Part shown: one piece after another, positions 50,793 through 59,710 of the stretch
How the letters are laid out: every line of letters starts with the position of its first letter
How positions within the stretch are numbered: the stretch's first letter is position 1
Assembly: GCA_947303185.1 (NCBI GenBank)
Contig: CAMYXF010000003.1
Span: 124,001 to 188,000 of the forward strand
Length of the DNA stretch: 64,000 bases
DNA from: an uncultured Clostridia bacterium
GTDB taxonomy: Bacteria > Bacillota > Clostridia > Saccharofermentanales > Saccharofermentanaceae
Reading direction: 5' to 3'
The notes under the pieces: model-generated
The model's input: the letters and a program-made list of their open reading frames with translations, nothing else
Databases searched by the model: none
Told to the model about the DNA's origin: nothing
Translations under genes and position numbers: made by a program

Positions 50793-52409
50793 ATGACACT
50801 CGAAGCATTGTATGCAGGTTATAATCTTGAGGAATACTACATCGGAAAGGTTACTCAGGTATATCGAAGCAACTGTACCGCTCAGATTGATAACCTCTCA
50901 TTAATGGCTGACAGAAGCAAATTTAACACCTCTTATTTGCCGAACTCAATCAACTTTTACGTAATCATCGACTCCGTGCTCGGATTGTTCCTCGGAGAAG
51001 TTTTCGAGAACAAGGCATCAAGAAAGAACGTTTTCGACACAGCAGGCGGTGATGCAGCATCCAGCGACTACATGGAGATCCAGATCGATACCATCGCTCT
51101 CATGGCACCCGACAGGGACAAGTTCGACCTTGCAGGTTTCAAGACTCTTGGTATTACAGATAAGGTTTATCTCGCTACAAATGAGATCTATCAGTTGTTC
51201 CTCAGATCACTCGAGTTCGGCAGCGAGGTTGAAGAACCCCTCCCGCCTTTTGCAACATTCCTTAACAGATCTGAGGCTGACGTTATCCTGAAGCCCAGCA
51301 CGCTTTTCAACCGTCACCTTATGTGCATCGGCGCTACGAACAGCGGTAAGTCAACAACAGCTCTCGCTATTCTCGATAAGGTCGTATCCACAAAGCGTAA
51401 GGCTCTCATCATCGACCCTACAGGCGAGTACAGAAACGCATTCAATGACGACGAGATCACAAAGCTCACACTCGGTGTCGACACAACAGTTTCCCCCGGT
51501 AAGATTTCCATGGAGCAGTGGGAGAAACTCTTCGAGACAGAGAACAGCAGCCAGGGTGCCGTCCTTTCAGAGGCTATCACATCCCTCCGTTACATGAGAA
51601 AGATCGGCAGCGACGGCTGGTACGCTAAGATCGGTGAGGACATCGAGGAAGTTCAGGAGAACATCGCATCCGTTGGTAAGGACGACGTAGAGTTCAACAT
51701 CGAGCTCCTCCCTGAGCAGATCCAGGCTGAGTCCATCTGCGAGCCTGACAGAGACAACAACTACAACTTCAAGTATCGTTACGATACACTCAAGGCTAAC
51801 ATGAATGCTTCTCTCATCCAGAAGATTCAGTATCAGATGACAAATACAAGATTCCTTTCATTCTTCTCAGATGATCCGGATATGTATAACCTCCTCGACG
51901 TAATCGAAGAGTTCGTTCATCTCCCTGAGGCAAGCCTTTACATTGATACATCCGCACTCGGTGCTGCAGAAGGTATCGGCGGAATGGTAATCGACCTCGT
52001 ATCTACATTCGTTATGTCACGTGATAACATCAGCCCGTTCGTATTCTTTATCGACGAGGTTCACAGATATGCTAAGTCCAGATACTCCGAGAAGGAATAT
52101 CACGGCGGTCTTACACTCCTCGCAAGAGAAGGACGTAAGAAGGGTATCTTCCTTTACCTGACAACACAGAACCCGAAGGACGTATCTCCTATCCTCTTCG
52201 GTCAGATCGGTACGATGCTCATCCACAGACTCATGCTCAACGATGAGATCCGTGCCGTAGAGAGCCACCTCGACGATTACGCTATCAAGCACGTCAGAAA
52301 GCTCAATCAGGGTGAAGTTATCCTTACGAGTGTTAACCTCCTGCACAACATGTTCATCCATGTTAACAAGAGTGACAGAACACAGCACAACGCTACACCT
52401 CAGCTCTAA
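50793..52409 (+). CDS. HerA-type (DUF87) hexameric ATPase
   Basis: A 538-residue protein. An N-terminal HAS-barrel-like beta region (about 1-150) is followed by a FtsK/HerA-family ATPase: Walker A 'GATNSGKST' (180-188), Walker B 'FVFFIDEVHRY' (near 420), then a 'TTQNP' sensor. HerA proteins translocate DNA, often with NurA nuclease or with SIR2 or other effectors in phage defence; no such partner is adjacent. GGAGG selects ATG 50793 over the frame start at 50742. Codon use is strongly biased like HU (Thr ACA, Glu GAG, Lys AAG), suggesting abundant expression, which is odd for a defence gene. Confidence 0.85.
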   Translation: MTLEALYAGYNLEEYYIGKVTQVYRSNCTAQIDNLSLMADRSKFNTSYLPNSINFYVIIDSVLGLFLGEVFENKASRKNVFDTAGGDAASSDYMEIQIDTIALMAPDRDKFDLAGFKTLGITDKVYLATNEIYQLFLRSLEFGSEVEEPLPPFATFLNRSEADVILKPSTLFNRHLMCIGATNSGKSTTALAILDKVVSTKRKALIIDPTGEYRNAFNDDEITKLTLGVDTTVSPGKISMEQWEKLFETENSSQGAVLSEAITSLRYMRKIGSDGWYAKIGEDIEEVQENIASVGKDDVEFNIELLPEQIQAESICEPDRDNNYNFKYRYDTLKANMNASLIQKIQYQMTNTRFLSFFSDDPDMYNLLDVIEEFVHLPEASLYIDTSALGAAEGIGGMVIDLVSTFVMSRDNISPFVFFIDEVHRYAKSRYSEKEYHGGLTLLAREGRKKGIFLYLTTQNPKDVSPILFGQIGTMLIHRLMLNDEIRAVESHLDDYAIKHVRKLNQGEVILTSVNLLHNMFIHVNKSDRTQHNATPQL

Positions 52410-52431
52410 TAAAGAAATTAAAAGTTATAAA

Positions 52432-52459
52432 GGCTGTCTCAAACGAGGCAGCCTTTTTT
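52432..52459 (+). terminator. Terminator of the HerA-type ATPase gene
   Basis: GGCTGTCTC and GAGGCAGCC (one G-U pair) with loop AAAC, followed by six T. Confidence 0.88.
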
Positions 52460-52480
52460 ATTGCTTTCTTTTCCGGTCAA

Positions 52481-52574
52481 GCTTTCCCCCAAAGTATGTT
52501 TTTTGACGGGGTGGAGGAAAGAAACGCAATATTTTTCCTCCAAAGGATGATTTCCTGGCAACATGGGGGAAAGC
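52481..52574. repeat. Intergenic inverted repeats G
   Basis: GCTTTCCCCC (52481-52490) and GGGGGAAAGC (52565-52574) form a perfect 10-bp inverted repeat enclosing a second pair, TGGAGGAAA/TTTCCTCCA (52512-52520/52534-52542, 13-nt loop). It lies between two facing terminators. It resembles the hairpin arrays, but there is no tandem period here. Confidence 0.6.
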
Positions 52575-52587
52575 AATTTAAGACAAA

Positions 52588-52622
52588 TAAAAACACCTTC
52601 TGTGGAACAAATCAGAAGGTGT
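52588..52622 (-). terminator. Terminator of the 52671-53201 gene
   Basis: ACACCTTCTG and CAGAAGGTGT form a perfect 10-bp stem with a 10-nt loop; the minus strand continues TTTTTATTT. Confidence 0.85.
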
Positions 52623-52670
52623 CTTTATTGCTAAATACTCTGAAAATGAAAAAGGAGGAAATTTATTTTT

Positions 52671-53201
52671 TCAGTCCCAGTTGTTCTCGTCCCAGTTTGA
52701 CTCTTCCCAGGAATGGAGTCTGTCCACGATGGTCATCATGATCATCTCTCTCATCGGCTGAGGGAACGCATTGAGCTCGTTGTTGAGCTGGTCCCTGATT
52801 GCATCAAAGTCTTCCTTGACTGCTCTGATGACAGCACCTTCCCTGTTCTTAGAGTCAGATATCTTAAAGTTTGTAATCGTCTTCTTAAGGAGCTTTACGT
52901 CTCCTGCCTCAATATCAGCGGGCTGATATTCTTCGTCGAAATCAGAAGGACCGGCAAGCTCGATTCCCCAGTCGGACAATACGGAATCAGCGACCATGTT
53001 GATGAGCGCATAACTCTCGTCCTCAGAAGTATCAAGTTTCCTGACCGTGATATCCTTTACCTTAACACCGCTTACAAGAAGATCGACTATGTCTGATCTG
53101 ATCTTAACGCCGAGCAAAAATACCTTCTGATCATCTATCTTTTTATTGTTGTCAAAATACACCAGCGGTTCATCAATATATCTCGCAAGATCGAAAACCA
53201 T
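52671..53201 (-). CDS. Hypothetical acidic protein
   Basis: A 176-residue soluble protein I do not recognise. The N-terminal half is beta-rich ('VFLLGVKIRSDIVDLLVSGVKV'), the C-terminal half helical, and it ends with the Trp/Asn/Asp-rich 'SWEESNWDENNWD'. AAGGAGGACATC chooses ATG 53201 over a start 15 codons upstream. Monocistronic, convergent with the HerA-type gene. Confidence 0.7.
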   Translation of the reverse strand: MVFDLARYIDEPLVYFDNNKKIDDQKVFLLGVKIRSDIVDLLVSGVKVKDITVRKLDTSEDESYALINMVADSVLSDWGIELAGPSDFDEEYQPADIEAGDVKLLKKTITNFKISDSKNREGAVIRAVKEDFDAIRDQLNNELNAFPQPMREMIMMTIVDRLHSWEESNWDENNWD

Positions 53202-53387
53202 GATGTCCTCCTTATCCAAAACCAATCTCTTATTCACCTTATACATCCTCGTTCCGGGAATTTGACCCGCATAATAAAATCCTTATGTCTTAATACTACG
53301 CCCCTGATATTTCTTTGGTGTTTTCTCTATGTGAATAATAAGCAAAGCAGTTCTTAATAAATGAGAACATTGTGAACAAAGCAAGAA

Positions 53388-53416
53388 AAAACAGCCCGGA
53401 ATTTACAATCCGGACT
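53388..53416 (-). terminator. Terminator of the MATE gene 53446-54825
   Basis: AGTCCGG and CCGGGCT form the stem (one T-G pair) with a 10-nt loop; the minus strand then has six T. Confidence 0.8.
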
Positions 53417-53445
53417 GCTGTAACTATCTATATATAGATATTAAA

Positions 53446-54825
53446 TTACTTATTTACGATGTTCTTTACCCAGACGCCCGATTTAACAAATGCGAAGGCG
53501 ATGAGACACTTAACGACTTCCGTAGCTCTTATGATGGCTACCATCAGGATGATGGGAAGCGTCGTATAGTAACTCATAACGGCTGCCAGAGGCACAACGA
53601 TCGCCCATGTGAACACGCTGTCAAAGAGAACCGTGATGAGTGTGTTACCACCGGATCTGATGATGAAGTATGAAGCGTGTGTGTAAGCACAGAAAGGCAT
53701 GTTGGCAGCAGCGATCAGGATAAAGACTGTCGCAAGGCTTCTGATCTCGGTAGAGGTGTTGTAAAGAAGCGGGAAGAAGAAAGAGATACCCGCAAGTATT
53801 ACTCCGCATACCAGTCCGCAAAGTACCGTAACTCTGCGCATTATGCCGGCTTTCTTTTTGGCATCGGCCAGTTCGCCCGAACCCAGTATGTGACCCATCA
53901 TGATGCCTACGGCTTCACCCATTGCGATGAATGCTACGCCCATGAGATTCCAGATGGTGGATTCAATGCTGAGCGCGGCGACGGCATCAAGGCTTCTAAA
54001 TGAGTAGCACTGGTTGATGGTCGTCATACCGAGAGACCACAAAGTCTCGTTTGCCATAAGAGGAAGCGCTCTTAAGATGAACCTGCCGATAAGTTTGCCC
54101 GGCACACTGAAATGCTTGAAAGCTCCCTTTATGAACGGGAAAAGATCAGGGTGCTTGCCTGTATAGACGATAAGGATCGTGAGCTCGACAAATCTGGACA
54201 ATACGGTAGCAATGGCCGCACCTTCTGCTCCGAGAGCAGGAAGACCGAAGTGACCGTAGATCAAAAGCCAGTTGCCGACAAGGTTTACGAAGATCGCAGC
54301 TACAGATGCAAACATCGGAACCTTTGTGTTACCAAGGTCTCTTAATGTGCCGCCGTAAGCCTGTGTAAGTCCGATCGGGATAAGGCTTATCAGGATGATG
54401 TTTATGTATTTGACGCCGATCTCCAAAGTCTCTTCAGCATCAGCCGGATCACCTTCGCCTAAAAGGAAAAGATTGATCAGGTTGCGCGAGAAGAAAATAA
54501 ACAACAGTACACATATAGCTGAAAGGATCGTATTAAATACGAGCTTGAAGCGGAAGGAATAACGGATGCCTTCCGTATCGCCCTTGCCCTTGTACTGGGC
54601 CGTGAAAATACCGACTCCGGCAGTGGCGCCGAAGATGACAAGGTAGAAGACGAACATATACTGGTTTGCGATCGCAACACCCGAGAGCGTGTTCGTACCG
54701 ACCTCTCCGATCATGAGATTATCGAGAAGGCTTACGAAGTTCGAGATGCCGTTCTGCACCATCATCGGGATGGCGATCTTCAGCAGCGTCTTAATATAGG
54801 ATCTGTCGTTCTTTATTTCTGTCAT
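53446..54825 (-). CDS. MATE family efflux transporter
   Basis: A 459-residue, roughly twelve-helix MATE exporter ('AIPMMVQNGISNFVSLLDNLMIG', 'GVGIFTAQYKGKGD', 'ALPLMANETLWSLG'). It belongs to a subgroup different from the pumps at 7804 and 18686. The ribosome site is weak (AAAGAAAAAG). Monocistronic, with its own terminator. Substrate unknown. Confidence 0.9.
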   Translation of the reverse strand: MTEIKNDRSYIKTLLKIAIPMMVQNGISNFVSLLDNLMIGEVGTNTLSGVAIANQYMFVFYLVIFGATAGVGIFTAQYKGKGDTEGIRYSFRFKLVFNTILSAICVLLFIFFSRNLINLFLLGEGDPADAEETLEIGVKYINIILISLIPIGLTQAYGGTLRDLGNTKVPMFASVAAIFVNLVGNWLLIYGHFGLPALGAEGAAIATVLSRFVELTILIVYTGKHPDLFPFIKGAFKHFSVPGKLIGRFILRALPLMANETLWSLGMTTINQCYSFRSLDAVAALSIESTIWNLMGVAFIAMGEAVGIMMGHILGSGELADAKKKAGIMRRVTVLCGLVCGVILAGISFFFPLLYNTSTEIRSLATVFILIAAANMPFCAYTHASYFIIRSGGNTLITVLFDSVFTWAIVVPLAAVMSYYTTLPIILMVAIIRATEVVKCLIAFAFVKSGVWVKNIVNK

Positions 54826-54975
54826 GTGCTTTTTCTTTATATCTAAACAATCAATTTGAGCATTGTATCAAATCAGAGGGCGGAATTTCAATCAGAAATG
54901 CGGCCAAAAATATCTACAATCCGTAGACTTCAAACCAAGTGTTTTAGGGATTACGCGCAGAATCAGGGTTAAGGC

Positions 54976-56805
54976 TTACCTGCCGACCTTCTTCGCTTTC
55001 TTCTCGAGATACATGGCCTTGTCCGCTTTGTTCATGCAGTCGACAACACGGCGCCAGTCAGTAAGTTCGCATGTTCCGATGCTCGCGCCCAGCTTATACT
55101 GATTCTTACCGGACTTGTTTATCTTTTCGATGCTGTTCATTACGGTTCTCTTGAACTTGGCGACTCTTCCGACTTCGGAAGTAAGCAGGACTGCTGCGAA
55201 TTCATCTCCGCCCATTCGTGCGACAAACTCGCCTTCCTTGAGAGCGCCTTCGATGCATTTAGCGATCTCCTTGATCGCTTCGTCACCTGCATTGTGGCCG
55301 TATGTATCGTTAATGAGCTTAAGGTCATCCATGTCGATTGAGGCTATCGCAAGATCACACTTCTTTTTGCCGTCTTCATCGAACTTCTCGGAGATATTCT
55401 TTTCGAAGCCTCTTCTGTTGAACGTGCCTGTAAGAGGATCCAGGATATAAAGTCTCATTATGTCGGAGATACCGAAGAGCTGTTCGTAAAGGTCAAGTTT
55501 GTTGATCGTGTAGCCGACCTTCGCGAGCAGGTATTCGATCTTGAAATCGATGAACATGTGGATGCTCGTATCGAAAGAAACTGCGGCATAACCGTAGACT
55601 TCATTCTTGTTGGACAGCGCGAAAAAGATAAGCATTCCGTCGTCGCCCTCAAGGTCATCAGGCAGAAGTTTCTCGTTCGGGAAAGCCCTGATGCCGACCT
55701 GGCTCTCTCCCCCGTTCTTGAAATAACCTACGAGCGCCCTGTCGTTTTCGCGGTATCTGCAGAAGTAACAGGACCTGACGCTTTTAACTGTTCTGAACTG
55801 GTCTAAAGCAATCTGTATCGCTTCTTCCTTTGAGAGCGCGCCTTCGAAAAGATCATCCATTACGACGAACTCTCTCATGTCATCCATCGATACGGAAGAT
55901 GCGACGTTAAGGTCCGTCATGGTCTTATATACGTCTGTACGCTTGACGGCATCGCCTGTCGTCTCACGCGCAATTATCGTTCCGGGAACGATCGTGTCAT
56001 ATTCAGGATCTCCACCATTCTCGAGTTCCTCAAGGATATTCATTGCAGTATCAACAAGTTCCTTATTTGAGATCTCGATCGTTGTGATCGACGGGATATG
56101 TTCTCTTGCTTCGAGTGCGTTGTCTACACCGCTGATAATTGTATCTCCCGGTATCTCATAACCTCTCTGGATAAGCTCGTTGCAAAGCGCGATTGCTTCG
56201 TAGTCGTTGGAGCAGATGATTGCTTCAGGAAGCGTGCCGTCTTCTTTTATGAAGAAGTCAGCCATCTCGGGGCCCTGTGTGATCCAGTAGTTTCCGTGGA
56301 AGATCTTATTCTCGTCAATTTCATATCCGAACTCATTCATGACCTGTTCGAAACCTTCACGTCTCTCGGCTGAATCAATGAGTTCATCCATGCCTGTAAC
56401 GAATCCGATGTCACCCGTTTTGCACTTTGAGATGACATGCTTTGCGATGTCGTACATCAGGCTCTTGTTATCAGGAATTACGTTATAGAAACCTTCGATC
56501 CTTGCTCTTATGCAGACGACCGGCGGAGCTTCAGTATCAGTGAGGAGCTCTTCTACAAGGTCCTTTGCCATGCCTTCATGGATCAGGGTATCGTAGCAGA
56601 GAATGATGCCGTCGTAATTATGTGTGGACGGCAGGTTAAGTATGCTTTTAAAACCTATTACGTGAAGCGGGTTGGTCGTGGGGATGGAACAGGTTCCGAA
56701 CACGTCAATAACATGCCCCTTCTCAGTGGCATAGCGGTCAAGATTCTGCATAATTGATAGGGCAAAGTCCCTATACATATCCCCAATAAAAACACACAAA
56801 CGCAT
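54976..56805 (-). CDS. LacI-type ligand-binding domain fused to a GGDEF diguanylate cyclase
   Basis: A 609-residue soluble protein, third member of the sensor/cyclase group. The LacI-like domain ('PEAIICSNDYEAIALC', 'ISGVDNALEAREHIPSITTIEISN') lacks the GESCxC pair of the other two. A middle sensor with 'CYFCRYREND' follows, then GGDEF at 532-536 ('RMGGDEFAAVL'). I use ATG 56805, which lies only 6 nt after a TATAAT with TTTACA 18 bp upstream and no ribosome site. A leaderless mRNA is therefore predicted; a GTG seven codons upstream would lie inside the promoter. Confidence 0.87.
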   Translation of the reverse strand: MRLCVFIGDMYRDFALSIMQNLDRYATEKGHVIDVFGTCSIPTTNPLHVIGFKSILNLPSTHNYDGIILCYDTLIHEGMAKDLVEELLTDTEAPPVVCIRARIEGFYNVIPDNKSLMYDIAKHVISKCKTGDIGFVTGMDELIDSAERREGFEQVMNEFGYEIDENKIFHGNYWITQGPEMADFFIKEDGTLPEAIICSNDYEAIALCNELIQRGYEIPGDTIISGVDNALEAREHIPSITTIEISNKELVDTAMNILEELENGGDPEYDTIVPGTIIARETTGDAVKRTDVYKTMTDLNVASSVSMDDMREFVVMDDLFEGALSKEEAIQIALDQFRTVKSVRSCYFCRYRENDRALVGYFKNGGESQVGIRAFPNEKLLPDDLEGDDGMLIFFALSNKNEVYGYAAVSFDTSIHMFIDFKIEYLLAKVGYTINKLDLYEQLFGISDIMRLYILDPLTGTFNRRGFEKNISEKFDEDGKKKCDLAIASIDMDDLKLINDTYGHNAGDEAIKEIAKCIEGALKEGEFVARMGGDEFAAVLLTSEVGRVAKFKRTVMNSIEKINKSGKNQYKLGASIGTCELTDWRRVVDCMNKADKAMYLEKKAKKVGR

Positions 56806-56811
56806 GGCGAT

Positions 56812-56841
56812 ATTATACTCACGCACCGCCAGACATGTAAA
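56812..56841 (-). promoter_or_regulatory. Promoter giving a leaderless diguanylate cyclase mRNA
   Basis: On the minus strand TTTACA and TATAAT are 18 bp apart and the ATG begins 6 nt after the -10, where transcription itself should start. Confidence 0.65.
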
Positions 56842-56877
56842 TAGCAGATCAGTAGGTTTATAGGGTGTTTGCTGAAT

Positions 56878-58029
56878 TTATCGTCTTGCAGCCTTATCCT
56901 TGTAAAGGGCTTCATCAGCTTCTGCAAGCGCCGTCTGGAAGGCAGTGAAGTCACCAGTGTAGCTGGCATAGCCGATACTTGCCGTAAGCTCGTATTTAGC
57001 GCCTGCTTCATCGTTTAAGCGGATGACGGTATCCTTGATCGTATGGCAGAGTTCTTTAACGAGTTCTTCGTTATCGGTCTTTGTGATGATGATGAATTCG
57101 TCGCCGCCGTAACGCGCAATGAATGTCTTAAGTACGTTATCGCCGCATGCCATCTTGAGTGCATCAGCAGTTCTCCTGAGCGCCATGTCACCTTCAACGT
57201 GACCATACTGGTCATTGATCTGCTTGAACTTGTTGAGGTCGATCATGAGGACAAAACGAGTGGACTTATCAACATTCTGCTTTGAGGATTCGCCTGCAAT
57301 AAACTTCTTGAGCTGCGTTCTGTTGTTGAGACGCGTAAGCTCGTCTATCGATACCTGGTCGTTCAGCGAAATGATATAGACATATAGCATCATTATCGTT
57401 GAACCGAAGCAGAAGAAAGGTGCCGCAAGCCATAAAGTCTGAAGCACACCCGTAATCGAGATGATGATCGGATAGATGGCACACGCCAGATACTGTTTTC
57501 TGACAGCAAAATTCTCTTTCCTGAACGCTCTTAAGAATGACCTTACCGTGCTCGCCACGACATATATCAGAGGGATTGTCAGAAACACAAGGTAATAACC
57601 TAATGTCGGCATACCGTCTTCCTGAATGACAAATCCCGGCATTGCTGTGAAAAGGAAGACAATAAGCACTGTTTCAAACATGGCAGGTATCAAGGCAATG
57701 AATCTTGCTTTGGTGGCTGTAATGTATTTCTCGCCCTGGGAGAGCTCAACATATATGAACCAGGAACTTGTAATGGCACTTAAGAATATGGCGTTAAGGA
57801 TATTAACGATTGAGACCGAAAAACGCGTAAAAGGGATTATACGGGCCATTATTAATACCCAGAAGATATCACTGACGAAGTAGAATATGTGAGCAAAAAC
57901 TATGTTTATGAACGTGATCTGTTTGGCCTGTCTGCCAACACCGCCCAGATCTTTGATGAGCAGCATTACGAAAATGATTATGCAGACAACATTGGCCTCT
58001 GTATAAAAGAAAGTATAATCCAGGTTCAT
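56878..58029 (-). CDS. Membrane-anchored GGDEF diguanylate cyclase
   Basis: A 383-residue protein with six to seven N-terminal transmembrane helices (about 1-215) forming a membrane sensor, then a GGDEF domain: 'SIDELTRLNNRTQLKKF', 'IDLNKFKQINDQYGH' and intact 'RYGGDEFIII'. It should make c-di-GMP in response to a membrane or external signal. The ATG follows a TGATACAAT extended -10 by 6 nt, without a ribosome site, so this mRNA is also probably leaderless. It lies 72 bp upstream of the LacI-like cyclase gene, a tandem of two cyclases each with its own promoter. Confidence 0.92.
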   Translation of the reverse strand: MNLDYTFFYTEANVVCIIIFVMLLIKDLGGVGRQAKQITFINIVFAHIFYFVSDIFWVLIMARIIPFTRFSVSIVNILNAIFLSAITSSWFIYVELSQGEKYITATKARFIALIPAMFETVLIVFLFTAMPGFVIQEDGMPTLGYYLVFLTIPLIYVVASTVRSFLRAFRKENFAVRKQYLACAIYPIIISITGVLQTLWLAAPFFCFGSTIMMLYVYIISLNDQVSIDELTRLNNRTQLKKFIAGESSKQNVDKSTRFVLMIDLNKFKQINDQYGHVEGDMALRRTADALKMACGDNVLKTFIARYGGDEFIIITKTDNEELVKELCHTIKDTVIRLNDEAGAKYELTASIGYASYTGDFTAFQTALAEADEALYKDKAARR

Positions 58030-58035
58030 AATGCG

Positions 58036-58044
58036 ATTGTATCA
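58036..58044 (-). promoter_or_regulatory. Extended -10 abutting the membrane cyclase start
   Basis: Minus strand TGATACAAT followed by 6 nt and the ATG at 58029. No good -35 at 17-18 bp. Confidence 0.55.
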
Positions 58045-58127
58045 CGCTAAAAATATCTTATTGTTAACTAAATGTTAGAATAGTTATACATTTTCATTTT
58101 CAAACATTTACTTGGAGCTTGTAAGGC

Positions 58128-59006
58128 ATGCATTTCACTGAAGCAAAAGGCATATTAAAGGGCAACGGCAAAGAGATCGGCATGAACATATACCGTGGCT
58201 GCACGCACGGCTGCATCTACTGCGACAGCAGGAGCCTGTGCTATCAGTTCACGCATCCTTTTGAAGACATCGAGGTCAAACAGAATGCTCCGGAGCTTCT
58301 CGAAAAAGCCCTCTCAGCCAAACGCAAGAAGTGCATGATCGCAACCGGTTCAATGTCTGATCCCTACATGCATTGCGAAAAGGACCTGAGGCTTACAAGG
58401 CGCTGCCTTGAGATAATCTACAAGCACGGCTTCGGCGCGGCAGTACAGACCAAATCAGACCTGATACTCGAAGACATTGATCTTCTGGATAAAATAAACC
58501 GCGATACAAAGTGCGTTGTCCAGATGACGCTCACCACTTACGATGACGAACTCTGCGGGATAATAGAACCTAATGTCTGCAACACAAAAAGACGCATTGA
58601 AGTTCTTGAAGAAATGCAGAAGCGTGGCATTCCCACAGTCGTATGGCTCACTCCGGTGCTTCCCTTCATTAACGACACGGAAGAAAACATCACGGCCATT
58701 CTGAACGAATGCGTGCGTGTCGGCGTTAAGGGGATCATCTGCTTTGACATGGGCGTCACTTTAAGAGAAGGCGACCGCGAATATTTCTATGCCGCGCTCG
58801 ATAAACACTTCCCTTATCTCAAACAAAAATACATCGCCACATATGGCAATTCTTATGTGGTATCAAGTCCCAACTCAAAACAGCTGATGCAGATTTTCAA
58901 AAAGACTTGCAAAGACAACGGCATCATTTACGATCCGGACAAGTGCTTTGAATATATGCAGGAGTTTCCTGAGAACAAAAATCAGATAAGTATCTTTGAC
59001 CTCTGA
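58128..59006 (+). CDS. Radical SAM protein of the spore photoproduct lyase-like group
   Basis: A 292-residue enzyme with the [4Fe-4S] motif 'RGCTHGCIYC' (Cys25, Cys29, Cys32) and the 'GSMSDPYMHCEKDLRLTR' block typical of the SPL-like radical SAM group. Its reaction is unknown; SPL itself repairs UV-damaged spore DNA, but this protein is shorter and many relatives are not lyases. The start is ATG 58128; GGAG is 15 nt away. It ends a few bases from the convergent mazF gene. Confidence 0.85.
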   Translation: MHFTEAKGILKGNGKEIGMNIYRGCTHGCIYCDSRSLCYQFTHPFEDIEVKQNAPELLEKALSAKRKKCMIATGSMSDPYMHCEKDLRLTRRCLEIIYKHGFGAAVQTKSDLILEDIDLLDKINRDTKCVVQMTLTTYDDELCGIIEPNVCNTKRRIEVLEEMQKRGIPTVVWLTPVLPFINDTEENITAILNECVRVGVKGIICFDMGVTLREGDREYFYAALDKHFPYLKQKYIATYGNSYVVSSPNSKQLMQIFKKTCKDNGIIYDPDKCFEYMQEFPENKNQISIFDL

Positions 59007-59013
59007 TACAGGA

Positions 59014-59343
59014 TCAGATTATCTCTATCTCTGCCGTGACGATATCAGTTACCTTCATTAAAATGTCAGAAGGTGCTTTCTCTACTACTTTGCACTTCCT
59101 CGCATTCAGATCCAGCGTCCTTAGGTGTTCACATAAGATCACGCCTGTTGTCTTCGTTCTTGAATCAAGAGAAACATGAAGAGGAAACTTGTTGTCGGTA
59201 TTTGTAATCGGGCAGACGACTGCAAGCTTCGTCCGCTTGTTAAACTCATTGTTGCTGATAACTATCGCGGGATAAGAACCCTGCTGTTCCTGTTCTGAAT
59301 CAGTATTAAAACTTACCTTGATAATGTCGCCCTGCTTTACCAT
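59014..59343 (-). CDS. mazF: MazF/PemK family endoribonuclease toxin
   Basis: A 109-residue toxin with the MazF fold: 'MVKQGDIIKVSF', 'GSYPAIVISNNEFN', 'VVCPITNT' and 'LCEHLRTLDLNAR'. MazF cuts mRNA or rRNA at short specific sequences when not held by MazE. It overlaps mazE by 7 bp and is translated with it. Cleavage sequence unknown. Confidence 0.93.
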   Translation of the reverse strand: MVKQGDIIKVSFNTDSEQEQQGSYPAIVISNNEFNKRTKLAVVCPITNTDNKFPLHVSLDSRTKTTGVILCEHLRTLDLNARKCKVVEKAPSDILMKVTDIVTAEIEII

Positions 59344-59582
59344 GCTTCTCTACCCTCAGAATCATCCCATACAAAATCAACGTGCTCGTATTTTCCGTTG
59401 AAGCCTTCAAAGAGTTCCACGATATTTTTCCTTTGTGCCGGACGTGAGCGCTCGATTATTATCTTGCCGTCTTCAATGAAAAGATCGACCATCTCGTCTT
59501 CAGACCAGCAGAGCTCGTTAAGATAATGCTTGGGGATCCTTATTCCCTGACTGTTTCCCCATTTCTGGATTGTAATGGTCAT
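59337..59582 (-). CDS. mazE: MazE-type antitoxin (AbrB fold)
   Basis: An 81-residue antitoxin. 'TITIQKWGNSQGIRIPKHYLNEL' is the swapped-hairpin DNA-binding domain, and the acidic, aromatic C-terminus ('FNGKYEHVDFVWDD') should wrap MazF. AAAGGAGG chooses ATG 59582 over a start ten codons upstream. It probably represses its own promoter at 59604-59633, where TGTATATAC and GTATAAAC form related half-sites. Confidence 0.92.
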   Translation of the reverse strand: MTITIQKWGNSQGIRIPKHYLNELCWSEDEMVDLFIEDGKIIIERSRPAQRKNIVELFEGFNGKYEHVDFVWDDSEGREAW

Positions 59583-59603
59583 ATTCGTGCCTCCTTTGTC
59601 ATG

Positions 59604-59633
59604 TTTATACAAAGTATATACACATCAAATCAA
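59604..59633 (-). promoter_or_regulatory. mazEF promoter
   Basis: Minus strand TTGATT and TATAAA 18 bp apart, with a GTATATAC palindrome between them that could be the MazE operator. Confidence 0.6.
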
Positions 59634-59710
59634 GATTTCAAGTCCGGTTTCTTTGACCTTTGACCGATTGTTTTATAATATATGCCTGATTAATCGGGGA
59701 ATCGTTTTAT

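Noticed and set aside
50793..53201. HerA-based phage-defence pair with the 52671 protein
   Set aside because: The neighbour is convergent, has its own terminator and resembles no known effector (SIR2, DUF4297, NurA).
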